64,000 bases of DNA from Silvania hatchlandensis (GTDB lineage: Bacteria > Pseudomonadota > Gammaproteobacteria > Enterobacterales > Enterobacteriaceae). The first letter of the stretch is position 1, and every line of letters starts with the position of its first letter. The position numbers and the translations under genes are program-made. The notes below the pieces were generated by a model. It had not been told where the DNA came from and did no database searches. It saw only the letters and a list, made by a program, of their open reading frames with translations. The stretch covers positions 59,194-123,193 of the forward strand of contig NZ_JAMGZK010000038.1 of NCBI RefSeq assembly GCF_025564065.1, read 5' to 3'. Below are positions 46,046-54,203 of the stretch, piece after piece.

Positions 46046-46930
46046 TTATTTCACCCTAAGCAGCGCCACTTCCATTATTTGCCCCAGCATTGTCTGCGCC
46101 CGCTGTTGCGCGTCGTTCCCGTGCTTCTGCTCCAGAGTAATCCCCAGGCTTCCCGCCGCAGGCAGGCTGTTCCCCACCACGCGTAAATGACCCGGCATGC
46201 CGATACGCGTTCGCAACGTGATGCCGAGCCCGGCCTGCACCGCCGCCCAGATCCCGCTCAGGCTGTGGCTGACGAACACCACCCGCCAGGCGATACCCGC
46301 ACGGTTTAAGCAGTCGATGGCATGCGAACGCATCAGGCACGGGGTGTCAAACATCACCAGCGGCAAGGGCTCGCCCTGAGCCAGCAGCGCGTGGATGTTC
46401 ATATCCAGGGGCTGGATCCACTCAAGCGGACGCTGGCCGATCAGCCTGCCGGTACGCTGGGTATTCTCGGTCTGCCACAGCAGCACCATATCGAGGGCGT
46501 TGTCATCAAACGCAGTGAGTAGCGGCTGATTACGATCCACGCGGGCAATGATCCGCATCCCGGGGTGATGGCGTTTGAATTCGCCCAGAATGCCCGGCAT
46601 CAGCGACTCACCAAAATCCTCCTGCATACCGATGCGGATCTCCTCGAGTAACAGCTCGCCTTTGAGCGCGCGCTGCACCTCATCATTCATCGCCAGCATC
46701 CGCCGAGCATATCCCATGACGATCTCGCCGTTACGGGTTAACGCCAGGTGGCGGCCCTGCTTCACCACCAGCTCTGTTGCGCATTGTTGCTCCAGCTTTT
46801 TCAGCTGGGCACTGACCGCCGAGGTGGAACGACACAGCCGGCTGGCGGCCAGGGCAAAGCTGCCGCATTCGATGCCGGTCACAAAACTGCGCAAGGCATC
46901 AAGGTCGAGCGTGGGGGGGAGTTTGATCAT
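46046..46930 (-). CDS. LysR-family transcriptional regulator
   Basis: A 294-residue LysR protein: LDALRSFVTGIECGSFALAA and RSTSAVSAQLKKLEQQCATE form the HTH, followed by an effector domain with IRIGMQEDFGESLMPGILGE. It is divergent from the two-gene CMD/tautomerase operon, its probable target, and an inverted repeat (TCCTGAAAT...TTTCAGGA) lies in the spacer. The inducer is unknown. Confidence 0.9.
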   Translation of the reverse strand: MIKLPPTLDLDALRSFVTGIECGSFALAASRLCRSTSAVSAQLKKLEQQCATELVVKQGRHLALTRNGEIVMGYARRMLAMNDEVQRALKGELLLEEIRIGMQEDFGESLMPGILGEFKRHHPGMRIIARVDRNQPLLTAFDDNALDMVLLWQTENTQRTGRLIGQRPLEWIQPLDMNIHALLAQGEPLPLVMFDTPCLMRSHAIDCLNRAGIAWRVVFVSHSLSGIWAAVQAGLGITLRTRIGMPGHLRVVGNSLPAAGSLGITLEQKHGNDAQQRAQTMLGQIMEVALLRVK

Positions 46931-46935
46931 TATCG

Positions 46936-46981
46936 TCCTGAAATGCGGGATGGTAGGCCGCAGATAATTTGATTTTCAGGA
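46936..46981. promoter_or_regulatory. Spaced inverted repeat in the LysR/CMD divergent promoter
   Basis: TCCTGAAA (46936-46943) and TTTCAGGA (46974-46981) are exact inverted repeats 30 bases apart. Such spaced sites suit a LysR tetramer. The evidence is positional only. Confidence 0.4.
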
Positions 46982-47030
46982 TCAACATATGCCGCCAGAA
47001 TCGTTTTACTGTCAATACGGAGAGAACACC

Positions 47031-47333
47031 ATGACGCAATCGCTCGATCTTGAATCCCTGATCCGCATCGCCCCTAAGCTGGCCGAACTGAGTCAGGAGG
47101 TGCTTTTTAATGATATCTGGAAACGTGACGCGCTCTCCCCACGCGATCGCAGCCTGGTTACGCTGGGCGCGCTGACGGCGCTGGGACGGGCGCAGCAGCT
47201 CCCCTGGCATATCGACTTCGCGCAGCGAAATGGCCTGACGCAGACTGAGATAACCGAAGCTTTTACCCATCTGGCGTTCTACGCAGGCTGGCCCGCAGCG
47301 GTGTCGGCACTGGCTTGTCTGGACGAGGAGTAA
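47031..47333 (+). CDS. Carboxymuconolactone decarboxylase (CMD) family protein
   Basis: A 100-residue CMD-domain protein: LFNDIWKRDALSPRDRSLVT and WHIDFAQRNGLTQTEITEAF are the core helices, with the conserved His. The AhpD-type CxxC is absent, so peroxidase activity is unlikely. The start at 47031 follows GGAGAGAACACC. It is followed after 5 bases by a tautomerase, a common pairing in LysR-regulated detoxification or aromatic-acid operons. The reaction is unknown. Confidence 0.85.
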   Translation: MTQSLDLESLIRIAPKLAELSQEVLFNDIWKRDALSPRDRSLVTLGALTALGRAQQLPWHIDFAQRNGLTQTEITEAFTHLAFYAGWPAAVSALACLDEE

Positions 47334-47338
47334 CGCCA

Positions 47339-47716
47339 ATGCCCTTCACCCGTATCATCCTGCGTCAGGGATACAGCGACGCGCAAATAACGCAGATTTC
47401 CGACATTCTACAACAGAGTTTAGAGGCGGAATTCGCCGTCCCAGCGGGCGATCGCTTTCAGATTTTCGAGACCCTTCCTGCGGGGCAGCGCGTGTTCGAT
47501 CGTCACTATCAAAGCGGCGGGCGCAGCGACAATTTTATTCAGTTTCACATTCTGGCGGGCAAGCCGCGCTCGCATGAGCAGAAGCAAAACCTCTGCGGCG
47601 CGCTGTGCGAACGGCTGCATGCGACCCTGGATATTCACCAGGATGATGTCATGGTGATGATCCAGTTTAATACCGCCGATGACTGGAGCTTCAGCGGCGG
47701 GCGGATGCTCCGTTAA
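47339..47716 (+). CDS. Tautomerase-superfamily protein
   Basis: A 125-residue protein beginning MPFTRIILRQG, so Pro becomes the N-terminal catalytic residue after Met removal, as in 4-oxalocrotonate tautomerase relatives. The longer chain (about two beta-alpha-beta units) fits the MSAD/CaaD-like or cis-CaaD groups. The start follows GAGGAG. It is co-transcribed with the CMD gene, and its last 26 bases overlap the convergent GNAT gene. The substrate is unknown. Confidence 0.82.
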   Translation: MPFTRIILRQGYSDAQITQISDILQQSLEAEFAVPAGDRFQIFETLPAGQRVFDRHYQSGGRSDNFIQFHILAGKPRSHEQKQNLCGALCERLHATLDIHQDDVMVMIQFNTADDWSFSGGRMLR

Positions 47717-48251
47717 GCTGCCGCCATTCGTCGCGGGTGATTTCCCACAACTCTGTGTCGAGGACGCCAGCGACGTATTCCCCCTTTTCTACGCGCAGCA
47801 AACGCATCCCGCTGCGCTCAGAAAGGTTTCTGGAACGGTTATTGATAGCGGCTTTTGGGGCGCGTAGCACCTCGCGATCCAGTTCGGTAAACCAGAAGTT
47901 CGTTACCGCATGGCAGGCCTCCGTCATATACCCCTGGCCTTGCCATTCGGGTACCAGCCAGAAACCGCGATTATTGTCGGGGATATCCATCAGGCAAATA
48001 ACGCCGATCACCTCCTCCGGCGCCTCCTTCCGCCGCAGCGTCCAGTACCAGCCTTTACCTTTTTTGCTGGCGGCCAGGGCAATGTTATCGACATAGTGCT
48101 GCGCCGCATTGTCCGGATAAGGCCAGGGAACACTGGCGATCAGGTAGCGCACAATTTCCCAGCGCGGAAAGGTGCGCTGGATTTGTACTGCATCGTCAGA
48201 GGAAAGCGGTTTAAGCAGTAGCCGTTCGGTTTCAAGCGCGGGGGTCACCAT
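47691..48251 (-). CDS. GNAT-family N-acetyltransferase (RimJ/RimL-like)
   Basis: A 186-residue acetyltransferase. The opening LETERLLLKPLSSDDAVQIQ and the acetyl-CoA motif RGFWLVPEWQGQGYMTEACH mark the RimJ/RimL branch of GNATs. The start at 48251 (MVTPALET) is favoured because family members begin shortly before TERLLL; the frame extends to 48299. The target is unknown. Confidence 0.87.
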   Translation of the reverse strand: MVTPALETERLLLKPLSSDDAVQIQRTFPRWEIVRYLIASVPWPYPDNAAQHYVDNIALAASKKGKGWYWTLRRKEAPEEVIGVICLMDIPDNNRGFWLVPEWQGQGYMTEACHAVTNFWFTELDREVLRAPKAAINNRSRNLSERSGMRLLRVEKGEYVAGVLDTELWEITRDEWRQLNGASARR

Positions 48252-48319
48252 GTCTGAACTCTCGTTTTTTAAGCAGATAATCACTATACCCACGTTCACC
48301 GTCGGGCAAAAGAGGTCGT

Positions 48320-49006
48320 TCAGGCGACGTCAAACCCCGCTTCACGCAGTATTTTTTGCGCCTCTTGCGACTGTAAAAAGGCGGCCAGATGGTGCGCCCG
48401 GGCCGTGATTTGCGCGGCGGCATACTGCGCCCGCGGGTTAAAGGGTTCAGGGATATCGATGACCGTTAATCCCGCAATCTGGCGGAGCTTTTCTGCGTAG
48501 CTGGCATACCCGATAAACATCTCCGCCTGCCCACTGCGAATGACCCACTCTGCCGCCAGTGTGTTTGCTGGCACCGGGGCCGAGTGATGCCCGCCGACCA
48601 GCGCGAGCGCGCGTTCCCGTACGGCATCGCTTGCCTGTCCCATACGGGCGAACAACTCCTGAGCATAGTCGCCCGAAGGATCGCATCCCGCCGTGGACGT
48701 CGCGAGGCGCAAATCAGTACGGGTGAGCAACGCGCGCCAGTCGTCGTTACCGTGCAGCCTGTCGCTGCAGACGGTGATGCACAGTTTATTGCTGGCAAAA
48801 GGGACCACGGCCAGCGCCCGACCGGCCATCAGCAGCGCCTGCGGATGGGCCAGATTAGCTGACGCAAACAGGTCGCAGGATTCACCGGCTTCAATACGCT
48901 CACGCAAGATCCCCGCCGGGCCAAATTGTGTTTCAACCGGTTCGGGGAAATGCGCCATAAGCTGCGGCCATACTCCCCGCAGGCTGCCCGCGGCCAGCAC
49001 GCGCAT
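48320..49006 (-). CDS. ModA-like substrate-binding-domain protein lacking a signal peptide
   Basis: A 228-residue type 2 periplasmic-binding-fold protein of the molybdate-binding ModA group: MRVLAAGSLRGVWPQLMAHF at the start, GILRERIEAGESCDLFASAN, and NTLAAEWVIRSGQAEMFIGY. Normal ModA proteins carry a signal peptide before the AAxSL motif; this one begins with it. The ATG overlaps the stop of the upstream binding-protein gene (TGATG), so translation is coupled. It may be cytoplasmic. An upstream in-frame start at 49117 would add a non-signal-like extension. Controlled from a ModE-type box, so a molybdate link is supported. Confidence 0.78.
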   Translation of the reverse strand: MRVLAAGSLRGVWPQLMAHFPEPVETQFGPAGILRERIEAGESCDLFASANLAHPQALLMAGRALAVVPFASNKLCITVCSDRLHGNDDWRALLTRTDLRLATSTAGCDPSGDYAQELFARMGQASDAVRERALALVGGHHSAPVPANTLAAEWVIRSGQAEMFIGYASYAEKLRQIAGLTVIDIPEPFNPRAQYAAAQITARAHHLAAFLQSQEAQKILREAGFDVA

Positions 49007-50058
49007 CAGTTGTTGCCCTGATAGTTTGTGCGATAAAACCGCTGATACCAGTCGTTCGCGACTTTCTGCATATCCACATCCTGGAATTTTGCGGGATAGA
49101 GTTTTTTCGCCATCCACAATTCACCGATGCCCATCGCTTCCGGCATCGGGTAGCCCCAGGCTTTGGCGTAGTCCGGCATCAGGTAGACACGCTGGTTTTT
49201 CAGCGCATCAATCACCTGCCATTGGGGAGAGTGTTTGATTTCATCGACCACAGAGGGATAACGATCCTGCACGAAGATCACCTGCGGGTTCCAGGCAATC
49301 ACTTGCTCCATGGACACCGTTTTGAAACCTTTAACAGTGGCGGCAGCCACATTGAGTGCGCCAGCATGCGCCATCATCAGGCCGGTGTATTTTCCTGAAC
49401 CGTAGGTGGTGAGCTCCGGGTTCGCCATATAGGCGCGAATACGGTTTTCGGCGGGAATGTCTTTCAGGCGATCGCGGACCATTTTGCGCCCGGCAAAGGT
49501 CGCATCGTTCAGGGCTTTCGCTTCTTTTGGTTTATTGATGATGTCGCCAATCAGCGTAATGCCTTCGCGCAGCCCCTGGTCGTAGGCCTGTTCCTCATCC
49601 GCCAACGTTGGGTTCATTTTCGCGTTCTCACCTGCGGGATCATGGCGCAGCGAGATAGCCACAACCGGGATCCCCAGACTGCTGATGCTGTCGATCATCT
49701 CCTGCGGCGCATAATTTGTGACAAAAACCACCTGCGGATGCAGGGCGACCAGTTTTTCCGCATCGACGTGGGTCAGATCGCCGAGCGTCGCTTTCTGATT
49801 CAGCTCTGGTGCCAGCCGGGCGTAGCCCTCGCCAAGCTGTTGCTTCCAGTTCGCCAGAATACCGACAATTTTGTCGCTGGCGTTCATTTGCACCAGCAAG
49901 TTCAGGGTCTGATGCTGCAGCACCACAACCCGATTCACGTCATCAGGGATCGTCACCTGGCGACCAATTTGGTCGGTTATCTGACGCGATGCTTCTGCGG
50001 ACAACGGGATAACAACCAGTAAACTCAACAACGCGCCTTGCCAGAATTTTTGTTTCAT
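49006..50058 (-). CDS. Class III (TroA/BtuF-like) ABC binding protein, probable MolA-type molybdate/tungstate binder
   Basis: A 350-residue Peripla_BP_2-family protein with signal peptide MKQKFWQGALLSLLVVIPLSAEA. The core opens ITDQIGRQVTIPDDVNRVVV and has ADAEKLVALHPQVVFVT-like and WNPQVIFVQDRYPSV stretches joined by a long helix. The family mostly binds siderophores, heme or cobalamin. Haemophilus MolA, of the same fold and length, binds molybdate/tungstate. The ModE-type operator immediately upstream and the coupled ModA-like gene favour the molybdenum option. No permease or ATPase is adjacent. Ligand unproven. Confidence 0.8.
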   Translation of the reverse strand: MKQKFWQGALLSLLVVIPLSAEASRQITDQIGRQVTIPDDVNRVVVLQHQTLNLLVQMNASDKIVGILANWKQQLGEGYARLAPELNQKATLGDLTHVDAEKLVALHPQVVFVTNYAPQEMIDSISSLGIPVVAISLRHDPAGENAKMNPTLADEEQAYDQGLREGITLIGDIINKPKEAKALNDATFAGRKMVRDRLKDIPAENRIRAYMANPELTTYGSGKYTGLMMAHAGALNVAAATVKGFKTVSMEQVIAWNPQVIFVQDRYPSVVDEIKHSPQWQVIDALKNQRVYLMPDYAKAWGYPMPEAMGIGELWMAKKLYPAKFQDVDMQKVANDWYQRFYRTNYQGNN

Positions 50059-50066
50059 AAGTCCTC

Positions 50067-50102
50067 ACTTTTCGTTATGCAAAGAATTATATAACGAAAA
50101 GT
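50067..50102 (-). promoter_or_regulatory. ModE-type operator overlapping the -10 of the MolA-like gene
   Basis: ACTTTTCGTTAT (50067-50078) and ATAACGAAAAGT (50091-50102) are perfect 12-bp inverted repeats with a 12-base centre. The core CGTTAT-N12-ATAACG is the arrangement of the E. coli modA operator bound by ModE-molybdate. On the minus strand it contains TATAAT (50086-50091), a perfect -10, and ends 9 bases before the start codon. Molybdate-bound ModE would block transcription. Confidence 0.75.
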
Positions 50103-50408
50103 TCAGCCGCGTCTCGACCTTCTGGAAACCCACAATGTACGCAGACGTAACGTCTATATAGATGCATGCTTAAGTATACTGACTTACAGGGAGCTTAATT
50201 TTTATACAGGCACAATATAATTCAGCATTACTCACATAACTGTACAGCGTCACTTAATCATCATTAAAAAACAGCAAGAGGTTAACGCACTGATTTTAAA
50301 TGATTTAAATAAGAATTAACTGATTGCGTCAATAATAACCAGTCAGTATATAAATAGCATAATAACTAAATTATAATTGTGTTAAATCGGTAGCAAGTTG
50401 AGGTTAAA
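50103..50408. promoter_or_regulatory. AT-rich divergent spacer of the molybdenum/c-di-GMP locus
   Basis: The 306 bases hold no gene. A candidate plus-strand promoter is TTGCGT (50324-50329), 17 bases, TATATA (50347-50352), 57 bases before the secreted molybdopterin-fold gene. Another -10-like TATAAT is at 50372-50377. The stretch is much more AT-rich than the window average. Confidence 0.5.
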
Positions 50409-50903
50409 ATGCGGTTAATTGTTATGCTGTTAAGCTTACTGGTCTCTACCCATGTCTGGGCGGGTGAACTTTCCAAACCTGCCGGTAAAGTCCTTTTAAC
50501 GCTGTCCGGTAAGATAGAAAATACAAATGAAGACGGGAAAGCTGTTTTCGATATCGCCAGCCTTGAGAAACTGGGCACGGTAACTTTCCAGACTACCTCA
50601 CCCTGGTATAATGGGCGCACTACCTTTACGGGTATACCCATGCAAAAGCTTATGGAGTATGTCGGGGCAAAAGGTTCTGTCCTTAAGGTGACTGCGCTCA
50701 ATGACTATACCACCGATATCCCTCTCGATGATTTCAGGAAATACAATGCTATCCTTGCGTTGAAAGTCAACGGCGAATATATGCGTATTCGTGATAAAGG
50801 TCCGTTATTCATTGTGTATCCCTACGATAGCCTGCCTGAACTGAATAATAAGATCTATTATTCAAGATCAGCATGGCAGGTCAGCAAAATGAATATTGAG
50901 TAG
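50409..50903 (+). CDS. Secreted sulfite-oxidase-fold (molybdopterin-binding-like) protein
   Basis: A 164-residue periplasmic protein with signal peptide MRLIVMLLSLLVSTHVWA. The mature part matches the Oxidored_molyb fold: ISLEKLGTVTF-like strand pattern, TTFTGIPMQKLMEYVG, VTALNDYTTDIPLDDFRKYN, and MRIRDKGPLFIVYPYDS. It has no cysteine at all, so it cannot supply the thiolate ligand of a sulfite-oxidase molybdenum centre, and it lacks the second domain. It is 17 bases before a GGDEF-EAL gene, so a sensing role for the latter is likely. What it binds is unknown. Confidence 0.78.
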   Translation: MRLIVMLLSLLVSTHVWAGELSKPAGKVLLTLSGKIENTNEDGKAVFDIASLEKLGTVTFQTTSPWYNGRTTFTGIPMQKLMEYVGAKGSVLKVTALNDYTTDIPLDDFRKYNAILALKVNGEYMRIRDKGPLFIVYPYDSLPELNNKIYYSRSAWQVSKMNIE

Positions 50904-50920
50904 GCGTTCAGAGGAGCATC

Positions 50921-52891
50921 ATGAACAGGATACTGGCGGGCATCATATTTTCCCTTTTTATAGCTACCGGCTATATCTCTTTCCTCGTGCATGAAAGGCA
51001 ACAAGAGTTACAGAAACTGACTCACTACACCGACTCCTGGTCTGCTGCACAACTAGTATCTGAATATTATCGGCTGGAATCATGGCTGGGTCTTTACACG
51101 ATTGAAGACACGATGAAGATCGATGATGTGCGCCTGCGCCTCGACATTATGCTCAGCCAGAATGATTTAATGAAAGAAGGCGATCTGGGACATTATATAA
51201 AAAATAATGAAGCGCATCATGAGCTTGCTATGCAACTTGAAAAGACGCTTAACTATCTGGATGTTCACCTTGAGAAAATGAACCGTTCAGAACTCCAGGC
51301 CTACCTGAAAATAATGCATACGCTTGATGCGCCACTGAGTCGTCTTTCATCCGTTGCATTAAGCAAAGATGTTAATTCAATTAATAACGCCAACCTCAAA
51401 ATTCAAACTCTGTACTATATTTATTCAGCAATGTCCGTACTGCTGATCATTCTGAGTGCGTTACTGGGCGTGCTGATATTCTATCAGAACAGAAATATTC
51501 TTCAGGCGCATCTTCAGGTGAAGAACCTGGCTGAAGCGCTGCAGAAATCGAAAGAACAACTGCAAATCCAGAATACAAAACTGGAATATGACGTCTATCA
51601 TGATTCTCTTACCGAGATGAATAACCGCCAGTTTTTCTGGGAAAATTTAAATAAAACCATCGAGGCCGCAGAAAAAAACAACCGTTCTGTGGCTGTGATG
51701 TTGTTTGATTTAGATCGATTCAAGGAGGTAAATGATACGTACGGTCATGATGTCGGTGACATGTTATTACGCCAGATATCCCATCGCCTGACGTCGCTGA
51801 GCCTGAGTTCAGAGTCACTTTATCGCTTAGGGGGGGATGAGTTTGCCTTTCTCTCGAGTGGGCTGACAGAGAGCCGTGCTGTTTCACAAGCCCAAAAAAT
51901 ATGTACTGCCCTCAACCAGCCCTACACTATTTATAACACGATTATCAACATCACCACCTGCGTTGGCATTGTTATCTCTGAGACTGAACGCCGCTCCGAT
52001 TATCTGTATAAATTTGCCGATCTGGCGCTTTATGAAGCCAAAAATGAAGGCGCTGGTAAGATAAAAGTCTTCCGGCAATGGATGTTAGATAAGCTGCAGG
52101 AAAGCAGAACCCTTGAGCATGATATGGCCGTGGCATTAGTAAATAAAGAATTCGTGGTTTATTACCAGCCCATTGTCGATTCATTCAGCCGGGAAATTTA
52201 CAGCTATGAAGCCCTTATTCGTTGGATTCACCCTCTGAAAGGCCTCCTGTCGCCGGATAGTTTTATTCCGGTTGCTGAAAAAACAGGAATGATTAACGAG
52301 ATGGGCAAATCGGTGCTTGAAATGGCCTGCCGGGAAGCGGCTTGCTGGGCGGTTCCGGCTAAAATTTCAGTCAATGTCTCCCCTGTTCAGCTAAGCAGCA
52401 AAGCCTTTGCCGGAATAGTGCTGTCCATTCTGAAAGAAACAGGCCTTCCGGCAGACCGTCTTGAACTGGAAGTGACGGAGTCTTCCCTCTTTACCGAGAG
52501 CAATACGCCGATAAATACCCTTAACAAGCTCAGAGAGTGGGGCGTGAAGATCTCCATCGATGATTTTGGTACGGGATACTCTTCGCTTTCGCGGATGAGT
52601 AAGATTGCCTTCGATAAAATTAAAATCGACAAGTCCTTTGTGAGTTCGATATCGACCCAGGAAGACACCCTTAACATTATTAAACTCATCACTGGCATGG
52701 CGAAGTCCCTCAATATGAAGGCGGTTGCAGAAGGTGTTGAAACGCAGGAACAACTGGAAAGTCTTCAGGCACTGGGCTGCGATCTCGCACAAGGATATTT
52801 GTTTGGTAAGCCCCAGCCTTATATCGACAGAAAAATCAGATACGGTGAAATCACGAGCATTGCCCGTGCCAGTGGATTCAGGCAAGGCTAA
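50921..52891 (+). CDS. Membrane-bound GGDEF-EAL c-di-GMP cyclase/phosphodiesterase
   Basis: A 656-residue protein. TM1 is about residues 4-22, a periplasmic domain of about 140 residues follows, TM2 is about 168-190, then a coiled-coil linker. The GGDEF domain has an intact LGGDEFAFL (about residue 304), preceded by DLDRFKEVNDTYGHDVGD; an RxxD inhibitory site is not seen. The EAL domain has EAL (about 428), ELEVTESSL, IDDFGTGYSSLS and KIDKSFV, so both activities look possible. It probably reads the upstream secreted protein through its periplasmic loop. The gene follows a GAGGAGC ribosome site. Confidence 0.93.
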   Translation: MNRILAGIIFSLFIATGYISFLVHERQQELQKLTHYTDSWSAAQLVSEYYRLESWLGLYTIEDTMKIDDVRLRLDIMLSQNDLMKEGDLGHYIKNNEAHHELAMQLEKTLNYLDVHLEKMNRSELQAYLKIMHTLDAPLSRLSSVALSKDVNSINNANLKIQTLYYIYSAMSVLLIILSALLGVLIFYQNRNILQAHLQVKNLAEALQKSKEQLQIQNTKLEYDVYHDSLTEMNNRQFFWENLNKTIEAAEKNNRSVAVMLFDLDRFKEVNDTYGHDVGDMLLRQISHRLTSLSLSSESLYRLGGDEFAFLSSGLTESRAVSQAQKICTALNQPYTIYNTIINITTCVGIVISETERRSDYLYKFADLALYEAKNEGAGKIKVFRQWMLDKLQESRTLEHDMAVALVNKEFVVYYQPIVDSFSREIYSYEALIRWIHPLKGLLSPDSFIPVAEKTGMINEMGKSVLEMACREAACWAVPAKISVNVSPVQLSSKAFAGIVLSILKETGLPADRLELEVTESSLFTESNTPINTLNKLREWGVKISIDDFGTGYSSLSRMSKIAFDKIKIDKSFVSSISTQEDTLNIIKLITGMAKSLNMKAVAEGVETQEQLESLQALGCDLAQGYLFGKPQPYIDRKIRYGEITSIARASGFRQG

Positions 52892-52910
52892 GCCGCCTCC
52901 CGGCGGCTTA
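52889..52910. terminator. Hairpin between convergent GGDEF-EAL and YncE-like genes
   Basis: TAAGCCGCC (52889-52897) pairs with GGCGGCTTA (52902-52910) around TCCC. The stem includes the stop codon of the GGDEF-EAL gene and lies 7 bases from the end of the YncE-like gene. No T run on either strand. Confidence 0.45.
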
Positions 52911-52916
52911 GCACGG

Positions 52917-54140
52917 CTATTGCGCAATACGTACCACACTCTCAGGTTTGCCTGCCTGAGTGGCCTCACCGTCATTTTTTACCGTTACAAACAGCGCGTG
53001 GTCGCGCGTATCCAGCGTCAGGCTATTCGGATGCGGAGGCAACGCCAGGGTCTGGAGACGTTTTAGCGTGGTGGCATCAAAGACCGCCAGCGTACCTGTA
53101 CCCTGCTCAACGCGAACCCCGTTGCGGTTGGTGACATACACCCGTCCGGCGCGCTCATCCAGCAACACACCGATAGGCACCTCGTCCGTGGGCTCGCTCG
53201 CCAGCAGCTTGCCGCTGTCGGCATCCAGTGCAAACAGGCGATGACCACTGCTGCGGCGAGTGTAGGTCTTCTGCAGGAAAGGGTTGCGATACTTGTCGCG
53301 GTCGATCCCCTGATCGACCCCCAGCACCCGGTTGCGGGTTGGATCGTAGACCAGGTTCAGCAGCTGGTCGGCCTGGATCTCGGTGGTGCTTGTCAGTTCC
53401 AGGGTGTCGGCATTCACCGTCATCAGTTGACCCTGCATGTTCGAGACAAACACCCGGCGGCCTTGTTCATCAAGCGCAATTCCCACCGCATAAAAGCCAA
53501 AGCCCGGCAGCGTTTTTTCGAGCTTACCGGTACGCGTATCCACGACAAACAGCACGCTATCGACACCATAACCCAGCCCCGGCAGGAACAGTCGGCCTGT
53601 ACGGGCGTCGTACTTCGCCTCGCGCACTTTATACAGATAGTCATCGGTGATTTTAAAGCGCTGCAGCTCGCTTAACAGGAACTTCAGGTTTTCGCCGGTC
53701 AGGCCGTGCCTGAGGTACGCCTGCTGCAAATTAACCTTATTCTGAAGCACGATCGCATCCAGGCTGCGGTTGGTCTGGGTATCTACCACGCCAACGGCAC
53801 CGTTAAAACCCTCGGTCAGATACAGGCGATGGTTCTGGTCATCCAGCGCCACGCCGAATCCTTTTACCGCGAGGGGGATTTCAGCCTGCACCTCAAGGGT
53901 GTTCGGATCGAGGCGCAGCACCCGGGAGCGGGCTTCTTCTTTCCAGTCTGGCGCGCTGACGAACACCGCATGTTGGCTGGGACTATACGCCAGCTCAACC
54001 AGGGCAGGCGCCAGGCTTTTGCGCGTAATATCATCGGTCTGAATCAGGGCGTCCGCCGCCTGCGCCGGGGCGGCGAAGGTCAGGGTTGTCGCCACCAGCA
54101 GTGAGGCCAGGGTGCGCGTCGGGAACGGAGTAACAGACAT
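52917..54140 (-). CDS. YncE-like periplasmic beta-propeller protein
   Basis: A 407-residue secreted seven-bladed propeller. Signal peptide runs to about residue 30 (LLVATTLTFAAPAQA). Repeated YVTN-type blades follow: FGVALDDQNHRLYLTEG, AVGIALDEQGRRVFVSN, PIGVLLDERAGRVYVTNRNG, HPNSLTLDTRDHALFVTVK. It resembles E. coli YncE but is longer (353 there) with an insertion in blade 2-3. The start at 54140 follows GGAG. It lies 63 bases after the TonB-receptor gene on the same strand, so the two are probably one iron-regulated operon. Function not known. Confidence 0.83.
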   Translation of the reverse strand: MSVTPFPTRTLASLLVATTLTFAAPAQAADALIQTDDITRKSLAPALVELAYSPSQHAVFVSAPDWKEEARSRVLRLDPNTLEVQAEIPLAVKGFGVALDDQNHRLYLTEGFNGAVGVVDTQTNRSLDAIVLQNKVNLQQAYLRHGLTGENLKFLLSELQRFKITDDYLYKVREAKYDARTGRLFLPGLGYGVDSVLFVVDTRTGKLEKTLPGFGFYAVGIALDEQGRRVFVSNMQGQLMTVNADTLELTSTTEIQADQLLNLVYDPTRNRVLGVDQGIDRDKYRNPFLQKTYTRRSSGHRLFALDADSGKLLASEPTDEVPIGVLLDERAGRVYVTNRNGVRVEQGTGTLAVFDATTLKRLQTLALPPHPNSLTLDTRDHALFVTVKNDGEATQAGKPESVVRIAQ

Positions 54141-54176
54141 CAGGATCTCCATGTCGCAAGGACAGTCAGGGGAAAT

Positions 54177-54196
54177 GACGGGGGAAAGCCCCCGTC
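54177..54196 (-). promoter_or_regulatory. Intercistronic hairpin between TonB-receptor and YncE-like genes
   Basis: GACGGGGG (54177-54184) pairs with CCCCCGTC (54189-54196) around AAAG. It starts 8 bases after the receptor stop. No T run follows on the minus strand, so it may reduce rather than end downstream transcription. Confidence 0.45.
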
Positions 54197-54203
54197 GCGG
54201 TTA

